Part shown: positions 9,391 to 17,662 of the stretch, one piece after another
How positions within the stretch are numbered: position 1 is the first letter of the stretch
How the letters are laid out: each line of letters opens with the position of its first letter
Assembly: GCA_963822955.1 (NCBI GenBank)
Contig: CAWGJS010000002.1
Coordinates: 558,001-622,000, forward strand
Length of the DNA: 64,000 nucleotides
Reading direction: 5' to 3'
Origin: JAJYUU01 sp963822955
GTDB taxonomy: Bacteria > Actinomycetota > Actinomycetes > Streptosporangiales > Streptosporangiaceae
Translations under genes and position numbers: made by a program
Notes under the pieces: generated by a model
What the model saw: the letters and a program-made list of their open reading frames with translations, nothing else
Told to the model about the DNA's origin: nothing
Databases searched by the model: none

Positions 9391-10782
9391 ATGTCAGACG
9401 TTCCCGCCAGGCTCGAAGCTGGTCAGCTCGAGCCCGACGAGCCGGCCGAGCCCGGCGATGGCGTCAACAGGCGGCACCCCGCCGCCAGGTACCCTGCCGC
9501 CGAACACCCGGCCGGAAGATACCCCGGCGCCAAGTACGTGGCCCTCCTGCGCACGCCGGGAGCCGCCCGCTTCTGCGTCAGCGCGATGATCGGCCGGGCG
9601 CCGATGTCGATGTTCGGCCTCGGCACGGTGCTGCTGGTCGCGGCCAGTACCGGGCGTTATGGCCTGGCGGGGCTGGTGTCGGGGGCGGGCTCGATCGGGT
9701 ATGCGGTCTGCGCTCCGCAGATTGCCCGGCTGGCGGACAGGTTCGGGCAGCACCGGGTGCTCCGGCCGCTGATTGCGTTCTTCGCCAGCTCCTGCGTCGT
9801 CTTCGTGCTGTGCGCTGAGCTCCGGGCGCCGCTGTGGCTGCTCATGATCACCGGCTGCCTGGCAGGCTCGTCCATGCCGTCGCTCGGCTCGATGGTCCGG
9901 TCACGATGGAGCGCGCTGCTGGCTGATCCGGCCGCCCTCCAGTCGGCGTTCGCGCTGGAATCGGTCGTCGACGAGATGGTCTTCGTGATCGGGCCGGCGC
10001 TGGTAACGGTGCTGGCCACCGCGGTGCCGCCAGCCGGCATTCTGCTGTGCATGGTGCTGGCGGTCGCCGGGACGCTGTTCTTCGCCGCGCAGCGGCAGAC
10101 CGAGCCGCCCGTCCGGCCGCCCGAACCTCGCCAGCGCCCAGCTGCCGCCCAGGGTGACGGCGCTGTCAAGGGCTGTCGCGGTCTTCTCGATCGCCTCCCC
10201 GCGCCTGGGCTGCTCACCATGGCCCCGCTGTACCTGTGCCTCGGCGCCATGTTTGCCTCCATCGACCTCAGCACCGTCGACTTCGCCCAGCGGCATGGCC
10301 ACAAGCCGCTGGCCGGCCTCATTCTCGGCACCTATGCTTTCGGGAGCGGCGTCGGCGGACTGTGGTACGGCTCGCGCGCCTGGCGGGCTCCGCTTGAGCG
10401 ACGGTTCGCGCTGACCCTTGCCTTGACAGTGACCGGGGTCGCCACTTTCTGGACTCAGCCAAGTCTGCTATCCCTGGATGGCGGCGTGCTGATCGCGGGC
10501 CTCACGATCGCCCCGACGCTGATCGCCGGATATGCGCTGATAGAGCGCCAGACACGCGGGGCCCGCCAGACCGAGGCGATGACCTGGCTGTCATCGGCGA
10601 TTGCGATAGGTGTGGCCGTGGGGTCCGCGATCTGCGGGCGGATCATCGATACCGTAGGGCCACGGTGGGGGTATGGGTTCGCGGCGACGTGCGGGGCGAT
10701 CGCTATCTCGATATGCCTCCTGGGGCTGAGGAGGTTGCATGCGACCGCGGGGGCCAAAGCAGCACAATGGGCTAATGCGTAG
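9391..10782 (+). CDS. MFS transporter
   Basis: This 463-residue integral membrane protein has a hydrophilic 45-residue N terminus with short repeats of the type AARYPAAEHPAGRYPGAKY, then two sets of about six hydrophobic helices. They are split by a charged central loop (TEPPVRPPEPRQRP), as in the major facilitator superfamily. The second-to-third helix loop RLADRFGQHRVL corresponds to the family's RxxDRxGRR motif. It is most like drug/metabolite efflux carriers, but the substrate cannot be read from sequence. GGAGG lies about 11 bases before the ATG. The stop codon overlaps the start of the following oxidase, so the two are probably co-translated. Confidence 0.88.
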   Translation: MSDVPARLEAGQLEPDEPAEPGDGVNRRHPAARYPAAEHPAGRYPGAKYVALLRTPGAARFCVSAMIGRAPMSMFGLGTVLLVAASTGRYGLAGLVSGAGSIGYAVCAPQIARLADRFGQHRVLRPLIAFFASSCVVFVLCAELRAPLWLLMITGCLAGSSMPSLGSMVRSRWSALLADPAALQSAFALESVVDEMVFVIGPALVTVLATAVPPAGILLCMVLAVAGTLFFAAQRQTEPPVRPPEPRQRPAAAQGDGAVKGCRGLLDRLPAPGLLTMAPLYLCLGAMFASIDLSTVDFAQRHGHKPLAGLILGTYAFGSGVGGLWYGSRAWRAPLERRFALTLALTVTGVATFWTQPSLLSLDGGVLIAGLTIAPTLIAGYALIERQTRGARQTEAMTWLSSAIAIGVAVGSAICGRIIDTVGPRWGYGFAATCGAIAISICLLGLRRLHATAGAKAAQWANA

Positions 10783-12130
10783 TCATAGCCACCGATCACC
10801 GGCCACAGGCTGGCATAACTGGGCAGGCAACGTTACGGCGAGCCCGCTCCGGACGGCTTCGCCGGGCTCAGCGGCCGAAGTGGCAGCCGAAGTCGGCAAG
10901 GCCGCGGCCGCCGGCCTGACCGTGCGCATGGCTGGCAGCGGCCATTCCTTTACTCCGGCGGCGGTCACCGACGGCGTCCTGCTGCGACCGGACCGGCTCA
11001 CGGCTATCAGGTCCGTCGACCCGAAGGCAGGGACCGTCACGGTCGAGGCAGGCTGCCCGCTGCACGTGCTGAACACCGAGCTGCTGGCGCGGGGCCTGTC
11101 GCTGGCCAACATGGGTGACATCCAGGTGCAGACGGTCGCGGGGGCGACCCAGACCGGCACCCACGGCACCGGCCGGGATGTTGGCGGAATGGCCGCCCAG
11201 GTGGCCGGCCTGGAGATCGCGCTGGCCGACGGAAGCATCGTGACCTGCTCAGCCGAATCCCCCGGCGGCGGGCTGACGTTCAGCGACGGCACCGCGGTCA
11301 ACCTCTTCGACGCCGCCCGCGTCGGCCTCGGCGCGCTCGGCATCGTCACCGCCGTGACGTTCCGCGTCGTGCCTGCCTTCCTGCTTGAGGCCCGCGAGGA
11401 GCCGATGACCTGGTCTGCCGTGATCAGCCAGCTTGACGAGCTCACCTCCGACAACGAGCACTTCGAGTTCTACTGGTTCCCGCACAGCGAGGGCTGCCTC
11501 ACCAAGCGGAACAACCGGACCGACGGCTCGGCACGCCCGCTCCCCCGCTGGCGCTACGCACTCGACGACGAGTTCCTGTCCAATACGCTCTTCGGCCTGA
11601 CCTGCCAGCTTGGCCGGCGAGTGCCGTCGGTCATCCCGGCCATCAACTCGGCGGCGGCCAGGGCCCTCGGCGCACGGACGTACGTCGATGCCGCCTATCG
11701 CGTCTTCACCAGCCCGCGCCGGGTGCGCTTCAAGGAGGAGGAGTACGCGATTCCGCGCGCGGCCCTGTCGGATGTGCTGGCAGAGGTCCGTTCCCTATTC
11801 CGGCGGCGCGACTGGCGGATCAGCTTCCCGATCGAGGTCCGGGTTGCCCCCTCCGACGACGTGTGGCTGTCCACTGCCTACGGCCGCGACAGCGCCTACA
11901 TCGCGATTCACGTCTTTCACTCCGCTCCGCACGAGCATTACTTCGCCGACGTCGAGGCCGTGATGACGTCCGTGGGCGGCAGGCCGCACTGGGGCAAGAT
12001 GCACACGCGTGATGCCGATTACCTGGCCGGCGCCTATCCGCGGATGTCGGAGTTCATCGCCGTTCGGGACCTGGTCGATCCTGAGGGCCGGTTCGCCAAC
12101 GCATATCTGCGCCAGGTACTCGGCTCCTGA
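10775..12130 (+). CDS. FAD-linked aldonolactone oxidase
   Basis: This 451-residue enzyme of the vanillyl-alcohol-oxidase family is close to L-gulono-/D-arabinono-1,4-lactone oxidases and alditol oxidases. Visible features are the FAD-binding segment GSGHSFTPAAV, the flavin-contact motif GTHGTG, and the C-terminal HWGKMHT plus DPEGRFANAYL of the aldonolactone-oxidase domain. The HWxK element and lack of a signal peptide suggest a cytoplasmic sugar-lactone or polyol oxidase. The chosen ATG overlaps the end of the MFS gene; an in-frame ATG at 10739 lies inside that gene and is less likely. A functional link to the exporter is suggested only by the overlap. Confidence 0.87.
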   Translation: MRSHSHRSPATGWHNWAGNVTASPLRTASPGSAAEVAAEVGKAAAAGLTVRMAGSGHSFTPAAVTDGVLLRPDRLTAIRSVDPKAGTVTVEAGCPLHVLNTELLARGLSLANMGDIQVQTVAGATQTGTHGTGRDVGGMAAQVAGLEIALADGSIVTCSAESPGGGLTFSDGTAVNLFDAARVGLGALGIVTAVTFRVVPAFLLEAREEPMTWSAVISQLDELTSDNEHFEFYWFPHSEGCLTKRNNRTDGSARPLPRWRYALDDEFLSNTLFGLTCQLGRRVPSVIPAINSAAARALGARTYVDAAYRVFTSPRRVRFKEEEYAIPRAALSDVLAEVRSLFRRRDWRISFPIEVRVAPSDDVWLSTAYGRDSAYIAIHVFHSAPHEHYFADVEAVMTSVGGRPHWGKMHTRDADYLAGAYPRMSEFIAVRDLVDPEGRFANAYLRQVLGS

Positions 12131-12204
12131 CCTGCCCCGTCGTTCCCCAGCCGGCCGGTTAAGGGCCTGGTCTGTGACCTTGGCACCAGGGATCACCGGG
12201 CACA

Positions 12205-13645
12205 ATGAAGTACGTGCGATTCCTCAGCGAGCCCGCCCACGACCTCACCTACAGTGACGTCTTCCTCGTGCCGAGCCGGTCCGACGTCGGTTCGCGGCTT
12301 GACGTCGACCTGACGACCAGGGACGGCAGCGGTGCCACGATCCCGGTCATCGTCGCGAACATGACCGCCGTGGCCGGCGCGGATGGCCGAGACCGTTTCC
12401 CGCAGGGGTGGCATTGCGGTGCTGCCGCAGGACATACCAGTTGATGTCGTCGCGGACGTCATTTCCTGGGTGAAATCTCGTGATCTGGTCCACGACACGC
12501 CGCTCACCCTCCGGCCGACTGACACCACCGGGCACGCGCTGAGCCTGCTTCCCAAGCGCGCGCACGGCGCGATCATCGTCGTTGATGACGAGAGCAGGCC
12601 TGTCGGCGTGGTGACCGAAGCCGACTGCACGGGAGTCGACCGGTTCACTCAGCTCGGCCAGGTGATGTCGACCGAGCTGCTGACCCTGCCGGCCGGCACC
12701 AATCCCGAGCGGGCTTTCGGCCTGCTGCACGATGGCCGCCACCGGGTGGCGCCGGTCGTCGATCCGGCCGGCCGCTGCGTCGGCATTCTCACCCGCACCG
12801 GAGCGTTGCGCGCCACGCTCTACCAGCCCGCGGTCGATGCTCGCGGCCGGCTCCGGATCGCGGCCGCGCTCGGCATCAACGGCGAGGTGCCAAGCAAGGC
12901 GAAGCTTCTGCTGGACGCCGGCGCCGACCTGCTGGTGGTGGACACTGCGCATGGGCACCAGGAAAAGATGGTGCAGGCGCTGCGATCCGTCCGTGAGCTG
13001 AGCCCGACGGTACCTATCGCGGCCGGGAACGTGGTGACCGCGGCCGGTGTCGCCGACCTGGTCGCGGCCGGCGCGGACATCGTCAAGGTCGGCGTGGGGC
13101 CCGGCGCGATGTGCACGACACGGATGATGACGGCAGTGGGCCGGCCGCAGTTCAGCGCCGTGCTGGAGTGCGCCGCCGAGGCCCGGCGGCTCGGGCGGCA
13201 CGTCTGGGCGGACGGCGGCGTCCGGTATCCGCGTGATGTGGCGCTCGCGCTCGCGGCCGGCGCCGCCAGCGTCATGATCGGCTCCTGGTTCGCCGGGACC
13301 TGCGAGTCCCCTGGCGACGTCTTCCGCGACGCGGACGGCCGGCTGTACAAGGAGAGCTTCGGCATGGCGTCGGCGCGCGCGGTGCGGCTGCGGGCGGCTG
13401 CTGATTCGCCGTTCGAGCGGGCTAGGAAGGAGCTTTTCGAAGAGGGCATCTCCTCCTCGCGGATGTACCTCGATCTCCAGCAGCCGGGAGTAGAAGACCT
13501 GCTCGACTCGATCACCGCGGGCCTGCGCAGTGCGTGTACCTACGCCGGCGCCGACAGCCTTGACGGCCTCTACGAGCGCGCAGTCGTCGGCATCCAGGGG
13601 GCAGCTGGCTACGCCGAAGGATTGCCACTGCCGAGCGGCTGGTAA
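12205..13645 (+). CDS. guaB1: GuaB1-type CBS-containing GMP reductase/IMPDH homologue, frame broken near 12380
   Basis: The N-terminal DLTYSDVFLVPSRSDV and ANMTAVAG blocks and the downstream AETVSRRGGIAVLPQD block belong to one protein, but they lie in two frames. The break is in GGCGCGGATG at about 12371-12383, where family members read AGRRMAET. Two CBS domains (residues about 95-200) precede the barrel core with substrate loop GVGPGAMCTTR. That loop resembles GMP reductase (GPGSVCTTR) more than IMP dehydrogenase. Mycobacterial GuaB1 has been reported to be a CBS-regulated GMP reductase, recycling GMP to IMP; I infer the same role here. Removing one base (or adding two) gives about 480 residues, the usual length. 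Confidence 0.87.
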
Positions 13646-13741
13646 CCGACACCAGCTGACGCCATTCCTGCGATAGCCTGAGCCAATCGCCACGTTCTAT
13701 CGGGGCATATCAGAACTGTCGTGTGCGGCCGCGGGGGTGTG

Positions 13742-14614
13742 ATGGGCGTCGCGCTACGCCTCGCCGTTGCCGCTGCGGTTGCCGTCTGCGTCGTTCCCGC
13801 CGCCGCGCTTGCCGCTATTCCGCGGGCACATGCGTCGGTGCGCGTGACGCAGCCGGCCGACGTCGTGGCGGTGGCCGGCGAGCTTGTCAACGTCGCGACT
13901 GGCAGCCGGATGTGGAGCCGGGACAGGAACACGGAGCTGCCGATCGCCAGCATTACCAAGGTCATGACGGCGATGGTCGTGATCTCGGAAGGCGACCTGA
14001 ACCGGAGGATCAGGGTGACCGAAGCCGCAGAAGAGTATGCGCAGGAGAACTCGGCCGACAGCGCGGGGCTGCATCCCGGCGATGTTCTTACTGCGCGGCA
14101 GCTACTGCCGGCAATGCTCCTGCCTTCCGGCGCGGACGCCGCCTACCTGCTCGCCAGAGCCTACGGCCCCGGCTGGCGTGCGTTCGTGCGCAAGATGAAC
14201 GCGATGGCTCACCGGCTCGGCATGACCCAGACGCACTTCGCCAACTTCGACGGCCTGCCGTGGCCGACCGCGTACTCGACGTACTCGACGCCGCGCGACC
14301 TCATCATGATGGGCAAGGCGGCGATGCAGAATCGGGTCTTCCGGCGCATCGTCGCCGAGCCCGGCCGTCGCATCGCCGGAACTGCCCGCCACCATGAGTA
14401 CTACTGGAAGAACACCAACCTGCTGCTCGACAGGTACCGAGGCACCATCGGCATCAAGACCGGCTTCACTCTCGCGGCGGGCTACTGCCTGCTGTTCGAG
14501 GCGCGGCGACACGGCAAGACGCTGATGGGCGTCGTGCTCGACAGCACGAACACTGACACCATCATGCGATTCACTGCCGCGGCCAACCTGCTGAACTGGG
14601 GCTTCGCCAGATAA
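13742..14614 (+). CDS. D-alanyl-D-alanine carboxypeptidase (low-mass PBP)
   Basis: This secreted or membrane-associated penicillin-binding protein of the S11 family trims the terminal D-Ala of peptidoglycan stems. An N-terminal signal (LRLAVAAAVAVCVVPAAALA) precedes the domain. The three active-site motifs are SITK near residue 70 with the acylated Ser, SGA (PSGADAAYLLA) where classical enzymes have SxN, and KTG (IKTGFT). The Asn-to-Ala change in motif two is noteworthy, though actinobacterial relatives vary there. I chose ATG 13742, preceded by GGGGGTG, over 13721, which would put seven extra residues before the signal. An inverted repeat 32 bases downstream probably terminates it. Confidence 0.87.
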   Translation: MGVALRLAVAAAVAVCVVPAAALAAIPRAHASVRVTQPADVVAVAGELVNVATGSRMWSRDRNTELPIASITKVMTAMVVISEGDLNRRIRVTEAAEEYAQENSADSAGLHPGDVLTARQLLPAMLLPSGADAAYLLARAYGPGWRAFVRKMNAMAHRLGMTQTHFANFDGLPWPTAYSTYSTPRDLIMMGKAAMQNRVFRRIVAEPGRRIAGTARHHEYYWKNTNLLLDRYRGTIGIKTGFTLAAGYCLLFEARRHGKTLMGVVLDSTNTDTIMRFTAAANLLNWGFAR

Positions 14615-14645
14615 CCGATCTGGTGCGCCGACGGCAGGCACGCAC

Positions 14646-14676
14646 CTGGGCTGACCCAGCAAACGGGCCAGCCCAG
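14646..14676. terminator. Bidirectional terminator hairpin
   Basis: CTGGGCTG (14646-14653) pairs with CAGCCCAG (14669-14676), extended by CCC/GGG after one mismatch, around a short AGCAAAC loop. It lies between the convergent carboxypeptidase and secreted-protein genes and can serve both strands. Confidence 0.6.
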
Positions 14677-14690
14677 TTACTTGGCCGCGA

Positions 14691-15158
14691 TTAGGAGCCG
14701 AGCGGGAACTCGATGCCAGCCAGCGAGGTGAAGTAGTTCTCGTCACCGCCGTTGCCGCCAACCTCGACGTCTCCGTTTGGCGAAACGACGATCCACGACT
14801 CACCGCTCGCTGCTTCGTTGAACGCCGTGAACCACAGGGAGTGCTTGGGCCGTGCGCTCTTCGGCAGGACCCCAATCACCGACGGAATGGGCGAGCTCTG
14901 GTTAGTCCGATCCACGGTGCCGGTCAGGTAGACGATGCTGTTGCTGACTGTGTAAGCCGGGTTGCCGGTGTGGAACGCCGTCCCTGCGGCCTTCCAGCTG
15001 TTCTTCAGTGGCAGCGCATGCCAGGTGATCTTCGGTGACGACCCCTGAGCAACGACGGTGGCGGCGTAACCGGCGCCCCCGCCGAGCGAGAACACCAAGG
15101 CGATTACCGAGATGACGATCGCGGGGGACTGATTCATCAGGTTGCGAAAACGGCTCAT
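14691..15158 (-). CDS. Secreted or anchored beta-rich protein of unknown function
   Basis: This 155-residue protein opens with a short basic segment and a hydrophobic signal or anchor (AIVISVIALVFSLGGGAGYAA). That pattern is common at the start of actinobacterial exported proteins of unknown function. The rest is Ser/Gly/Asn-rich with alternating hydrophobic residues, suggesting beta strands. I do not recognise a catalytic motif. Start 15158 is chosen because GGGGAAG lies a few bases upstream; another start six codons earlier has no such site. Confidence 0.65.
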   Translation of the reverse strand: MSRFRNLMNQSPAIVISVIALVFSLGGGAGYAATVVAQGSSPKITWHALPLKNSWKAAGTAFHTGNPAYTVSNSIVYLTGTVDRTNQSSPIPSVIGVLPKSARPKHSLWFTAFNEAASGESWIVVSPNGDVEVGGNGGDENYFTSLAGIEFPLGS

Positions 15159-15364
15159 TACTTCCCCACTTCCCAAGGCCCGCCTGCGGATGCTGGCGAT
15201 TATGGGGCAAACGCTAGTAACAAGTCAGCCGGCCAGCATGAACTTTAACTAGACCAGCCATGGGTCGGCTTATCCGGAGCGCGACCCGCAGCGCACGCGT
15301 CAGGCTGAGCACGGTGCGCGGCGGACCACCCGCGTGCCTGCCGGGCGAACTGCCCGCATTCAAG

Positions 15365-15370
15365 TACCGT
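15365..15370 (+). promoter_or_regulatory. Putative -10 box of a leaderless gene
   Basis: TACCGT lies exactly six bases before ATG 15377, matching the TAnnnT -10 element of actinobacterial leaderless transcripts. There is no Shine-Dalgarno sequence. Confidence 0.5.
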
Positions 15371-15376
15371 GCGACC

Positions 15377-15775
15377 ATGCGTGAATCGCCGCTGTCCGCC
15401 GAGGACATTCGTGCCGCCGCCGAAGTACACCAAGAGCTTGGGCCCGACTACGGCGACGCTGTGGTGGAGTCATTTCTCGCCAGGATCGACCAGCACATCG
15501 ATGCGAGGGTCAAACAGCAGCTAGGCAGTGACACCAGACCGCGCCGACGGCAGATCGATCCGGCCCGGCTGAGCAAGCGACGGACTGTCTTTGCTGGTGC
15601 TATCGCAGGGTCAGTCGTGGCTGGGGCTCCGCTGACCGCTCTCGCCTGGGTGTGGCTCGGGGATGCTGGCCGCGGTCACAAGCCTCTGCTGTGGGTGTGG
15701 GTGGCAATCGTGGCTGTCTACGGGCTGGCCGCCTACCGACTGCGCCGACACTACCGGCCAACTGTAGCTCGATGA
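15377..15775 (+). CDS. Small membrane protein of unknown function
   Basis: This 132-residue protein has an acidic helical N terminus (LSAEDIRAAAEVHQELGPDYGDAVVESFL) followed by a basic linker and two hydrophobic helices near residues 75-95 and 100-118. The N-terminal block resembles many actinobacterial membrane proteins of unknown function that start with an EEIRAAAEVHxELGPEY-like region. I prefer ATG 15377 to ATG 15260: homology-like sequence begins here and a -10 box lies six bases before it. It precedes the HNH-tail array. Confidence 0.6.
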   Translation: MRESPLSAEDIRAAAEVHQELGPDYGDAVVESFLARIDQHIDARVKQQLGSDTRPRRRQIDPARLSKRRTVFAGAIAGSVVAGAPLTALAWVWLGDAGRGHKPLLWVWVAIVAVYGLAAYRLRRHYRPTVAR

Positions 15776-15791
15776 TCGTGTGGCGCCGGGT

Positions 15792-15797
15792 TACAGT
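15792..15797 (+). promoter_or_regulatory. Putative -10 box of a leaderless gene
   Basis: TACAGT followed by exactly six bases and ATG 15804. The spacing and consensus match leaderless transcription; no ribosome site is visible. Confidence 0.5.
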
Positions 15798-15803
15798 CTG
15801 GAC

Positions 15804-16313
15804 ATGAGCGGGGCTCACCGCAGCACGACGCAGAGCTCGATAGCGTCCGCGCGAAAGTCGGCCGTCTGGCTGGCTGTGCTGTTGGCTGTGGCCACCGTGA
15901 TCTTGGCTTTGCTCGCGCTGCTAGCGTTCGTCGTCTATTTTGCGATCACGTATGAGCCACCGCCTTCACCCCCCGCGTGGATTCTCCCCGTCGCCATTGC
16001 GGTGCTAAGTGCGCTCTGGGTATTCGTGCTCGGCGACCTGGTCGGGAGCTTGCTGCGCAAGCGGGCACGCTCTCCCGTGGAGCGAACGCGCTTGATACGC
16101 AGCGTAGGGCTGCCTCTGGGCAGCACACTCATGTGGTTCGCCTACTTTGGCCAGCACTATGGCTGGTGGACGAACGGCGCGGTAGATTCCGCGCTGACCT
16201 GGACTGGCTGCACGTTGTGCCTCGGCGTCGCTGTTTTCTGGCTTATGGACGAGCACCATGTGCTGCCAGCGCTGAGAGCGCGCGTCGCCACTAGGCGCGG
16301 GCCTTCTAGCTAA
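15804..16313 (+). CDS. Four-helix membrane protein, paralogue 1 in the array
   Basis: This 169-residue protein has four hydrophobic segments (WLAVLLAVATVILALLALL; WILPVAIAVLSALWVFVLG; LGSTLMWFAYFG; CTLCLGVAVFWLM). It carries the block GQHYGWWTNGAVDSAL, which recurs as GQHLGWMHGALEYAL in the next gene, so the two are distant tandem paralogues. No function can be assigned. It is immediately followed, on the opposite strand, by a decayed copy of the 3' end of a DUF222-HNH gene. The start is set by the -10-like TACAGT six bases upstream. Confidence 0.6.
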   Translation: MSGAHRSTTQSSIASARKSAVWLAVLLAVATVILALLALLAFVVYFAITYEPPPSPPAWILPVAIAVLSALWVFVLGDLVGSLLRKRARSPVERTRLIRSVGLPLGSTLMWFAYFGQHYGWWTNGAVDSALTWTGCTLCLGVAVFWLMDEHHVLPALRARVATRRGPSS

Positions 16314-16348
16314 ACGCTCCAGGCACTTCGGTTGCGGCCTGTACCGGT

Positions 16349-16401
16349 GGCGGATGAGAATGCAAGGTCTTGCTGCCGTAGGGGCTGACGCCTGTTGTTG
16401 T
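16349..16401 (-). repeat. Decayed DUF222-HNH 3' end, copy A
   Basis: Over 53 ungapped bases this segment matches the 3' end of the HNH gene (18,3xx) at 42 positions by my count. Read on the minus strand it encodes TTTGVSPYGSKTLHSHP, against TTTAVSPDGTKTLHSHP in the intact gene. Similarity fades beyond it, with HPPPVQAA in place of HPPPSKAA. It lies between two paralogous membrane protein genes. Confidence 0.75.
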
Positions 16402-16416
16402 GGCGGCGCCGACGTT

Positions 16417-16422
16417 TACCAT
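16417..16422 (+). promoter_or_regulatory. Putative -10 box of a leaderless gene
   Basis: TACCAT, six bases, then ATG 16429. This repeats the arrangement seen before the paralogous gene at 15804. Confidence 0.5.
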
Positions 16423-16428
16423 CAGGTC

Positions 16429-16848
16429 ATGACGGGCGCGCATCGCCGTCAGGGCTGGGACCCAGTCACGGTTGCGGGCGTCCGCGCGCTGCTCTGGCTA
16501 GTCGGCTTGACTGCTGTGATCGGAGTCTTTGCCTACTTCCTCGTCACGGACTGGAAAGACCTGTCGATCCTGCTTTTGGCCCTCCAGGTGATCATCACGG
16601 CGACATATGCCAAAGAGCTTGTCGTGAACGTCGTGCGCAACCGCACGCCTACGCCGGTGGTGATCGCTGACTGGATCGGAGACTTAGCGCTCTTGGTCGG
16701 ATGGTTTGTCGTAGTGATGTCAGGTATCGGTCAGCACCTCGGATGGATGCACGGGGCGCTCGAATACGCACTCGTCAGCATCTTCGCGCTGTTCGCAGTG
16801 GGAATGCCTGTCTACTGGTGGTGGGGTCAGCGGCGCGCGTGGCTGTAG
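16429..16848 (+). CDS. Four-helix membrane protein, paralogue 2 in the array
   Basis: This 139-residue protein has hydrophobic helices (ALLWLVGLTAVIGVFAYFLV; LSILLLALQVIITATYA; WIGDLALLVGWFVVVMSG; ALVSIFALFAVGMPVYWWW) and shares the GQHxGW...GAxxxAL block with the preceding paralogue. The upstream in-frame ATG at 16354 lies in a decayed HNH tail, so the start at 16429 with a -10 box six bases upstream is much more likely. The stop codon at 16848 abuts HNH-tail copy B. Function is unknown. Confidence 0.6.
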   Translation: MTGAHRRQGWDPVTVAGVRALLWLVGLTAVIGVFAYFLVTDWKDLSILLLALQVIITATYAKELVVNVVRNRTPTPVVIADWIGDLALLVGWFVVVMSGIGQHLGWMHGALEYALVSIFALFAVGMPVYWWWGQRRAWL

Positions 16849-16885
16849 AGCGTCTTGGTGCCGTCGGGCCTGACGGCAGTGGTGG
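16849..16885 (-). repeat. Decayed DUF222-HNH 3' end, copy B
   Basis: Thirty-three of 37 bases match the HNH gene tail. On the minus strand the segment encodes TTAVRPDGTKTL, against TTAVSPDGTKTL in the intact gene. It begins at the base after the stop codon of the second membrane protein gene. Confidence 0.7.
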
Positions 16886-16942
16886 CAGCTGTCGGTCATT
16901 TTAGGTGACCGAAGCGCCTCGCCCATTGGGCACGCTTAGCGC

Positions 16943-17521
16943 TTACTTCGCCGAGGTCTCCGTTGGTGCAGCGGTGAACAGGACATCCCGGCCGGTCGCG
17001 GGCAGCTCAATCTGGTCGCCAAGGGCCCACTCGGTGACTCGGGCGACCATTACCGCGGGGATAGTGGGGGCAATGCCGGGGAGGGCCGGGATGTCATAGG
17101 CGGCATGGGCGTCGTGTGGCAGCGCGACATCCAGTCCGCGGCGAAGCGCCGACCTGGCAGTCGCGCTGACGCACATCTCTGACACGACGCCCGCGATGGC
17201 CAGACGGCGGACGCGGCGTGCGGTCAGGATGTCCCCGAGATCGGTGCCCTCGAACCCGTCGTCCGTGCCCTTGCGGACGGCTGTCTCGCCAGCGCCGGGC
17301 TCGATGTACAGGGCCCAGCCTGGCGTGCCCGGTTCGTCCTCCGTTCCGGGGGCACCGTCGTTTTGCAGATGAATGATCAGGCTCCCGGCCTGCCTGGCTC
17401 GGTCAAGAAGATCCGTAGCTGCAGCGAGTAGAACTCTGGCATCTGGCACTGCGTCAGGTCCTGTGACGAACGCGGCCTGCAGATCCACCAGGATCAGGCA
17501 ATCGACCGGCACCGTCGTCAT
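16943..17521 (-). CDS. Isochorismatase-fold cysteine hydrolase
   Basis: This 192-residue cytoplasmic hydrolase has the catalytic triad of the isochorismatase/nicotinamidase superfamily: Asp in CLILVDLQ near residue 11, Lys in VRKGTDDGFEGTDL, and nucleophilic Cys in GVVSEMCVSATAR. The GVVSEMCV motif and the length fit the small amidohydrolases acting on amides such as nicotinamide, N-carbamoyl compounds or ureidoacrylate; I cannot choose among them. Start 17521 gives MTTVPVDCLIL; the longer reading from 17572 runs into HNH-tail copy C. CAGGAT sits six bases before the ATG. It is one of four single-gene units between HNH-tail copies. Confidence 0.83.
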   Translation of the reverse strand: MTTVPVDCLILVDLQAAFVTGPDAVPDARVLLAAATDLLDRARQAGSLIIHLQNDGAPGTEDEPGTPGWALYIEPGAGETAVRKGTDDGFEGTDLGDILTARRVRRLAIAGVVSEMCVSATARSALRRGLDVALPHDAHAAYDIPALPGIAPTIPAVMVARVTEWALGDQIELPATGRDVLFTAAPTETSAK

Positions 17522-17599
17522 CGCGGCATCCTGCCAGCGCGACAGCTCTTGCCGCAACAGGGCTTGCGCCACGAAGGTTTACGCTCCGAGGTTGGCCGG

Positions 17600-17640
17600 G
17601 CGGCTTTGCTGGGTGACGGGTGGCTATGGATCGTTTCCGC
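17600..17640 (-). repeat. Decayed DUF222-HNH 3' end, copy C
   Basis: The minus strand encodes ETIHSHPSPSKAA, against KTLHSHPPPSKAA at the end of the intact HNH gene. The stop codon is lost. At DNA level 17600-17623 matches the HNH tail at about 21 of 24 positions, then decays. It lies between the hydrolase and acetyltransferase genes. Confidence 0.7.
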
Positions 17641-17662
17641 TTGGCGGCGACTTTGCCGACAG

